This document shows, piece by piece, positions 59,793 to 64,000 of a stretch of 64,000 bases of DNA. The translations under genes and the position numbers were made by a program. Location of the stretch: assembly GCA_964446585.1 (NCBI GenBank), contig CAYUPI010000011.1, positions 1-64,000 on the forward strand, in the 5' to 3' direction. This DNA is from CAYUPI01 sp964446585 (GTDB lineage Bacteria; Verrucomicrobiota; Verrucomicrobiia; Limisphaerales; UBA8199). Under the pieces are notes generated by a model. That model did no database searches. It saw only the letters and a list, made by a program, of their open reading frames with translations, and had not been told where the DNA came from. How positions within the stretch are numbered: the stretch's first letter is position 1; each line of letters opens with the position of its first letter.

Positions 59793-59885
59793 GTCGGCCA
59801 GCCAGACGCGGCAGCCAACGCCGGGAGCGCGTCTCGATTGCAATCGACAGCCCTCCGCCCGGCGTGGCTGCGCTGATCGTTCGGC
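59793..59885 (+). other. attC-like site R10, left box degenerate
   Basis: GTTCGGC at 59879-59885; arms CGCGGCAGCCAACGCCGGG and CCCGGCGTGGCTGCG. The left box (near GTCGGCC, 59793) lacks AAC. Confidence 0.65.
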
Positions 59886-60079
59886 GTCAGTGGCGCCACC
59901 GTCGCCCAGTTGAATGAGCAGCCTACCGTCAAGATCGCACAGCAACATTGCAGAGTTGGAGGCAGTATTGGCCGGACGATGCCATCGCGCAGACCCCGCA
60001 CGCGCACCATCACCGCGAGCTTCCTTCTGGCCATCCGCTTCGCTGAGCGGTCGAGGCAGTCTCGCGACGCGCTAACGAT
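59886..60079 (+). other. Short ORF-poor cassette or degraded attC
   Basis: After the GTTCGGC box no good ORF is seen. From ~59979 another palindrome-like stretch (TCGCGCAGAC ... GTCTCGCGA) leads to CGCTAACGA just before the next gene. Probably a decayed small cassette with a degenerate attC. Confidence 0.4.
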
Positions 60080-60084
60080 TCATT

Positions 60085-60996
60085 ATGCAGCAGATCCGCA
60101 AACCTGTGCCCAAACTGAAAGTCGCTATGTTGTGGCTCTGGCTGGGGGCGTTCTTTGTCTCCATGGCGGTCTTTTGGTGCTGGATGATACGGGGTTCCGC
60201 TCCCATGGATGACTCGACGCCCATGCTGGTGAAAGTGATTGGCTCATTTTTGATAGGGTGGTGCTTCGTGGTTGCAGGTGTTGTGAGTTACTTTGTCGTG
60301 CTTTCTACAACGTGCTTCACCTTCCGATTCGACTGCCCTGTGTGGAAAACTCATAAGGCGAAGGTGTTCATTGCCAACATTTTTGTGCCCCTTTTGGCAG
60401 CCGTCGGCATTGGGATCGCGGCACAGCCTTTTCTTTCGCCGCTAATAGCCGCGCTCGGGATTGATGCTGCGATATCGAACCTGATTCCGATTCTGCTGGT
60501 GATTGGGATGCTACAGATTTGTCAGTTGAAAGTTCTCATCTGGGCACCATTGGAAAAGCGGTTCATTACGAAGCGGTTGTTGGCGCAAGGGGTGACAGTT
60601 GAACAGATACAAGCTGGTAACATGACCGGCATTTCCAACCCGTCACGAAGCTCCCTCGCAAAGGGTATAATCGAAGACGACATGGGTGTCCTTTGGGTGA
60701 GCGAGGACCGACTGGTTTACTGGGGCGATGGCGAACGGTTTTCTGTGACCCGGGATCAGTTCGTATCTTTGGAGCAAAGAGGCGATGCGCTTAACACCAC
60801 CGCCTTGAGCGGGGTAGCGCACGTCATTCTGCACTTTAAAACCCCCGAGGGCACTGAAAGACGAATTCGCTTGCACATCGAGGGCGCCTGGACGATGGGG
60901 CAAAAGCGCCGGGGGATGGACTGCTTGGCGGACCAGGTTGCCAAATGGCACGCTCGTAGCGAGGAATTGCAGTCAAAGAGTCAGGGACCTTCATGA
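60085..60996 (+). CDS. Membrane protein with C-terminal soluble domain (cassette gene)
   Basis: 303 residues, long for a cassette. Four transmembrane helices: MLWLWLGAFFVSMAVFWCWMI, VIGSFLIGWCFVVAGVVSYFVVLS, VFIANIFVPLLAAVGIGIAAQPF and LIPILLVIGMLQICQLKVLIW. The C-terminal ~110 residues (MGVLWVSEDRLVYWGDGERFSVTRDQFVSLEQRGDALN...VILHFKTPEGTERRIRLHIEGAW) look like a PH/GRAM-type beta domain. Function unknown. Confidence 0.75.
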   Translation: MQQIRKPVPKLKVAMLWLWLGAFFVSMAVFWCWMIRGSAPMDDSTPMLVKVIGSFLIGWCFVVAGVVSYFVVLSTTCFTFRFDCPVWKTHKAKVFIANIFVPLLAAVGIGIAAQPFLSPLIAALGIDAAISNLIPILLVIGMLQICQLKVLIWAPLEKRFITKRLLAQGVTVEQIQAGNMTGISNPSRSSLAKGIIEDDMGVLWVSEDRLVYWGDGERFSVTRDQFVSLEQRGDALNTTALSGVAHVILHFKTPEGTERRIRLHIEGAWTMGQKRRGMDCLADQVAKWHARSEELQSKSQGPS

Positions 60997-61053
60997 AGGT
61001 ACCAAAGGAGCCTCACCCTTTTCGAACGAGAGACGCCAAAATGATTCATCAAG

Positions 61054-61144
61054 GGCCGAAGCAGTGGGTGCAGCCGACGCCGGTAGCCCTCCGTGTTTGT
61101 TTTCGGTCGCTTTTGGCCCGGCGCGGCTGCACTCTGCGTTAGCG
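61054..61144 (+). other. attC-like site R11
   Basis: GGCCGAA (61054) ... GTTAGCG (61138-61144); arms AGTGGGTGCAGCCGACGCCGG and CCGGCGCGGCTGCACT. Confidence 0.7.
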
Positions 61145-61148
61145 AAAG

Positions 61149-61757
61149 ATGAGCAATCGCGCTCAGCTTAAAGCGATGAGCCGCGCGGGCATCCGCTGCA
61201 GGCCGTTCGTCTTGGTCTCGGGGGTCATTTTCGCTTGCTTGTCCGCAGGCGGCGGAGGTGCGGACAGCAGGTTTTTGTTATTCCCTGACTTCACAAACAC
61301 CAATCTAAGGACTCTCGAAGGATTTGGTTGGAAGTTCCGGCCCCTGCAACAGCCGCTGTTGGCGAATGGGCACCGCACACTTCATTACGTGGAGGACTTC
61401 AACACCCTATACACCAACGCCCGTGAGTTCTGCTTGCTCGGCCCCGAGCCGCTTGGTACGAACGCCTGGGTGATACAAACGAGTTTCCATCGTCGCTACA
61501 TTTTGAGAATGGTGACGCCATTCACCCTTGACACTTCATGGACAAACATTCTCAGCTACGATCCTCCAATTTTTAAGTTGCTGGAGTGGCGAGAGAAGCG
61601 GAGGTTCGGATTCTACGCGGTGTGTTCATTCGGAGCTACCAACTGGCCGAAACTGGTAGCCTCGGGTGGTGACCTGTCAGTAATCGGCATAAAACTGAAG
61701 ACCAACTCGCCGGTCGAAGACTTTGAGTATCATTACGAAGGTGCGAATGATCGCTAA
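61149..61757 (+). CDS. Secreted protein of unknown function (cassette gene)
   Basis: 202 residues. Signal segment CRPFVLVSGVIFACLSAGGGGA near residues 17-38. The mature part is aromatic and beta-rich (SRFLLFPDFTNTNLRTLEGFGWKFRPLQQPLLANGHRTLHYVED). A second ATG at codon 10 could be the start. No family recognised. The stop is within the next attC box (CGCTAAC). Confidence 0.72.
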   Translation: MSNRAQLKAMSRAGIRCRPFVLVSGVIFACLSAGGGGADSRFLLFPDFTNTNLRTLEGFGWKFRPLQQPLLANGHRTLHYVEDFNTLYTNAREFCLLGPEPLGTNAWVIQTSFHRRYILRMVTPFTLDTSWTNILSYDPPIFKLLEWREKRRFGFYAVCSFGATNWPKLVASGGDLSVIGIKLKTNSPVEDFEYHYEGANDR

Positions 61758-61853
61758 CCACAGCATGCAGCGGATGAGAGCCAGCCGTTTATGTCGCTGC
61801 CATGTCGTGAGTCCTTGGCGGCTGGCTCTCCCCGCTGATGCTGATCGTTAGCT
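61752..61853 (+). other. attC-like site R12 (GAGCCAGCCG subfamily)
   Basis: CGCTAAC (61752-61758) ... GTTAGCT (61847-61853); arms CAGCGGATGAGAGCCAGCCG and CGGCTGGCTCTCCCCGCTG. Nearly identical to R13. Confidence 0.85.
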
Positions 61854-61860
61854 TCAAGAA

Positions 61861-62205
61861 ATGAGCCGCAACGTGACAACAGCTCTGGGAAGGATAGTCA
61901 TCGGCCTGTTTGGCCTTGCGTTGCTTGTGCTTAGTTTTGAGATGGGCATTTGGTCGGCGAAGCAATTTGAGGGTATGACAGTCTTTGGCGCATTAACCGG
62001 GCTCTTCCTAGGCTACGCACTGGGAGGTGATCTCTGGGGTGCACGGCTTTTCGATCTATTTGCTCATACCCAGAGCCGGAAGGTTGCTGAGGAGCCCCTG
62101 CCTCCTAAGGTGGAAAAGATTGCGCAGGTCCTGGGCGTTGTGATCTCGGGTTTACTGATTTTGGTCGCGCTATTCATTGCGACCATCGTGCTGCGACGGA
62201 GCTAA
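61861..62205 (+). CDS. Small membrane protein (cassette gene)
   Basis: 114 residues with three hydrophobic helices (IVIGLFGLALLVLSFEMGIW, VFGALTGLFLGYALGGDLWGA, IAQVLGVVISGLLILVALFIATIVL). A basic start (MSRNVTTALGR) favours N-in topology. No family recognised. The start is 8 bases after an attC box and the stop lies in the next. Confidence 0.75.
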   Translation: MSRNVTTALGRIVIGLFGLALLVLSFEMGIWSAKQFEGMTVFGALTGLFLGYALGGDLWGARLFDLFAHTQSRKVAEEPLPPKVEKIAQVLGVVISGLLILVALFIATIVLRRS

Positions 62206-62301
62206 CATCAGCATGCAGCGGATGCGAGCCAGCCGTTTATGTCAGTTGCAGTGCGAGCGCCTTTGGCGGCTGGCTCGCACCGCTGATGGTGATCGTTGGC
62301 C
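62200..62301 (+). other. attC-like site R13 (GAGCCAGCCG subfamily)
   Basis: AGCTAAC (62200-62206) ... GTTGGCC (62295-62301); arms CAGCGGATGCGAGCCAGCCG and CGGCTGGCTCGCACCGCTG. Confidence 0.85.
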
Positions 62302-62316
62302 TTTACACTGTCCACG

Positions 62317-62862
62317 ATGCATCCAGCATTTTTCCCATTCCTCATCGGACTGATCCCGATTTTCCTCGCACGCACTTGGCTTGCTCGGTGTGTTGCGATC
62401 GGCTTTGGATGCATTTCAGTTGGTCTCGCCTACTACATGGTGTGGGCGATCCAGAATGTTCCAGTCAACGTACCGCAGACTACGCACGTAAACCGGGCTG
62501 CCATTTCGGCCCTCGCCACAGCGTTGGTTTCAGTCCTTGTGACATACTTTTTGGATAGGAGCGTATTATGCCGCATGGACAGGAAGGAGGCGCATTCAGT
62601 TCTCGGTATGCAGCTGGACACCTACCGCTCACGCTCCTATGCGGAGTTGGCGGCTTGGGCCCGTGAGCGCCGCATCGACACGCCAGCGGCTGTGGCACCG
62701 AGCGGGAAGCAGTATCAAATCGAGGTCCAGTTCTTTTGGGATGACAAACCAAATGGCGACGTGCGGGTGTCCGGCTCTGTTGACGATGGGGGAGCTCGTG
62801 CCTTTGTTCCGGTCACTGACAGTTTCATTCTGAGTCCGGAAGGCAGATTTGTAGGAGAATGA
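62317..62862 (+). CDS. Membrane protein with soluble C-terminal domain (last cassette)
   Basis: 181 residues from the ATG at 62317; an upstream TTG (62296) would be read from the attC box. Three hydrophobic helices at the N-terminus (FFPFLIGLIPIFLARTWLA, CVAIGFGCISVGLAYYMVWAI, AISALATALVSVLVTYFL). Then a soluble part (YAELAAWARERRIDTPAAVAPSGKQYQIEVQFFWDDKPNGDVRVSGSVDDGG) of unknown family. It is the final cassette before the degenerate site at 62873. Confidence 0.75.
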   Translation: MHPAFFPFLIGLIPIFLARTWLARCVAIGFGCISVGLAYYMVWAIQNVPVNVPQTTHVNRAAISALATALVSVLVTYFLDRSVLCRMDRKEAHSVLGMQLDTYRSRSYAELAAWARERRIDTPAAVAPSGKQYQIEVQFFWDDKPNGDVRVSGSVDDGGARAFVPVTDSFILSPEGRFVGE

Positions 62863-62872
62863 GAAACCCAAT

Positions 62873-62960
62873 GGCCAACAATTGCATTCAGCGAACCCGG
62901 CTATTACGTTTTGGTTTCATGCCGAACGGTTCTCGGCGCCGGGTCGCTGGCGCTGTGCGC
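62873..62960 (+). other. Degenerate attC-like site at the end of the array
   Basis: GGCCAAC (62873-62879), then ATTCAGCGAACCCGG and CCGGGTCGCTGGC as arms. No clear right-hand GTT box follows. It marks the last recognisable cassette boundary before the ABC permease gene on the other strand. Confidence 0.55.
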
Positions 62961-63011
62961 AAATCATGCATATCCGCTCAGCCCACGGTTACTCATTTAC
63001 TGGCCTGTTTG

Positions 63012-64000
63012 CTACTCCGCCGTGAGCGCCGCGACGGGATCGACGGAGGAGGCTCTGCGGGCGGGCAGCAGGCCGCTGGCCAGGCCAACGATTAGGCTCA
63101 CCGCAATGGCCAGGAGGACGTACTGCACCGGAGTCTGCACGGGGAGCGCTGAGACGTAGAGGTGCAACACCCGGGCCACGCCGAGGCCGGCCGCAACTCC
63201 TAGAATTCCACCGAGCGTGGACAGGAGGGCCGCCTCGGTGAGAAACAATAACAGGATTTGACCTGAGGTGGCGCCGATTGCCCGCGCCAAACCGATTTCC
63301 GAGGTGCGCTCATGCACGGAAATCCACATGATGGTGAGAATTCCAATCGAGCCGACCAGCAAGGATATGGCCCCGATCCCCACCACCGCCATGCTCACGA
63401 TGCGAATAATCCGGTCCAGTGTATCAAGCATGCCCGTCTGGGTAGTGATGGTGAAATCCTCCTCTTTGCCATGCCGCTCGATGAGGAGATCCTTGATGCG
63501 TTTCACTACCGGCTCGATCACCGAGACGTTTGCCAGAAGCACGTCGATTTCGTGCAAGTCCTCGCGGTTGAACATTTGCCGGGCCGAAGCCACGGGAATG
63601 TAAGCACTATCGTCAATGTCGAACCCGAGGAACTGGCCTTTTGGCTCCATCAACCCAATCACCAGGAATCGTTCCCCGGAGATCCGGATATGTTGGCCCA
63701 GACAATTCTGCTCACCGAAGAGTTCCCGTTTGACCTTCGGACCGACGACGGCGACGGGTGCGCCCTGGTCCGCATCCAACGGCGGGATAAACCGACCGCC
63801 GTGTACCCGCATGCGCCAGACGTCCGTGGCCGCGGCCGTGACGCCATAAATGAAAGTGTTGCGCGTCTTGCCGGCACGCGCGATCGGAGCAGTTCCTATG
63901 ACCACCGGCGCCACGCGCTCAACGCCGCGGAGGCGTTCCAGGGCGGCCGCGTCGGCGAGCGTTAAGGGGTGGATGGTAGTGCCCAGCGCCCCTGGCAGGC
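63012..64000 (-). CDS. MacB/FtsX-type ABC transporter permease, 5' end outside the window
   Basis: At least 329 residues. The frame stays open to the right window edge (LTLADAAALERLRGVERVAPVV...), so the N-terminal membrane helix and start are missing. The visible part has the periplasmic MacB core domain (GRFIPPLDADQGAPVAVVGPKVKRELFG, then FLVIGLMEPKG), followed by the FtsX domain with three transmembrane helices and the motif ERTSEIGLARAIGATSGQILLLFLTEA. The C-terminus (GLLPARRASSVDPVAAL) is typical. It would work with an ATPase and probably a membrane fusion protein, to export macrolide-like or lipophilic substrates or lipoproteins. Confidence 0.9.
   Translation of the reverse strand, partial: LPGALGTTIHPLTLADAAALERLRGVERVAPVVIGTAPIARAGKTRNTFIYGVTAAATDVWRMRVHGGRFIPPLDADQGAPVAVVGPKVKRELFGEQNCLGQHIRISGERFLVIGLMEPKGQFLGFDIDDSAYIPVASARQMFNREDLHEIDVLLANVSVIEPVVKRIKDLLIERHGKEEDFTITTQTGMLDTLDRIIRIVSMAVVGIGAISLLVGSIGILTIMWISVHERTSEIGLARAIGATSGQILLLFLTEAALLSTLGGILGVAAGLGVARVLHLYVSALPVQTPVQYVLLAIAVSLIVGLASGLLPARRASSVDPVAALTAE

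Noticed and set aside
54170..62960. Palindromes between cassettes as plain terminators or REP elements
   Set aside because: Terminators would lack paired core boxes and end-linked start codons. The one-gene-per-interval layout, consensus boxes at several sites and the adjacent intI remnant fit attC better.
1..64000. tRNA and rRNA genes
   Set aside because: I looked for T-arm-like GTTCGAATC patterns and rRNA motifs and found none that fold convincingly; a covariance search would be needed to exclude a tRNA.

Overview
The window looks like a chromosomal segment of a Verrucomicrobia bacterium, most likely the Pedosphaera/Limisphaera group (subdivision 3). The evidence is a GC-rich sequence, very large secreted proteins built from gloeo/verruco-type propeller repeats, Ig-like domains and autotransporter-type repeats, a prepilin-like protein with the H-x9-DG tail, an ECF sigma factor beside a zinc-ribbon Ser/Thr kinase, and recurring FYRAL-type C-terminal modules. 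This is inference; there is no rRNA in the window.

Layout. 1-1.9 kb: short genes on the minus strand, separated by ~95-130 bp imperfect palindromes that have the architecture of integron attC sites. 2.3-8.8 kb: a giant secreted S53 peptidase. 8.9-11.5 kb: two tandem MetE-like methyltransferases. 11.6-17 kb: prepilin-like protein, Tat-exported hydrolase-like protein, MFS transporter, EEP phosphatase. 17.1-20.4 kb: folE2, a DksA-like protein, rpmG, rpsR, a ZIP transporter and a Fur/Zur regulator, which together look like a zinc-economy cluster with a perfect 7-1-7 palindrome before the transporter. 20.8-22.6 kb: prmA and rph. 22.7-37 kb: ECF sigma factor, kinase-Kelch fusion, then secreted Kelch, Ig, autotransporter-type and NHL proteins, several broken, with a ~42 bp element repeated upstream of four of them. 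37-40.5 kb: CPBP-like protein, nusB, PHP phosphatase, ftsY, CBM48 protein. 40.7-44.8 kb: two vanadium-haloperoxidase-like proteins. 45.3-52.5 kb: YdeI-like protein, alpha/beta hydrolase, BlaI/M56 pair, yqjD-yqjE-yqjK-like cluster, gdhA.

53.2-63 kb is the most striking part: a plus-strand integron cassette array of a dozen small, mostly unknown genes separated by attC-like palindromes. Just before the first cassette, on the opposite strand, is a 58-codon remnant of an integron integrase (intI) C-terminus. One attC is split by an intact IS110-family element whose 5' non-coding end could carry a bridge RNA. The same attC subfamilies occur in the minus-strand array at the left edge, about 50 kb away. 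The window ends in the partial gene of a MacB/FtsX-type ABC transporter permease.

All calls come from reading the sequence and from memory of protein families; no searches were run.
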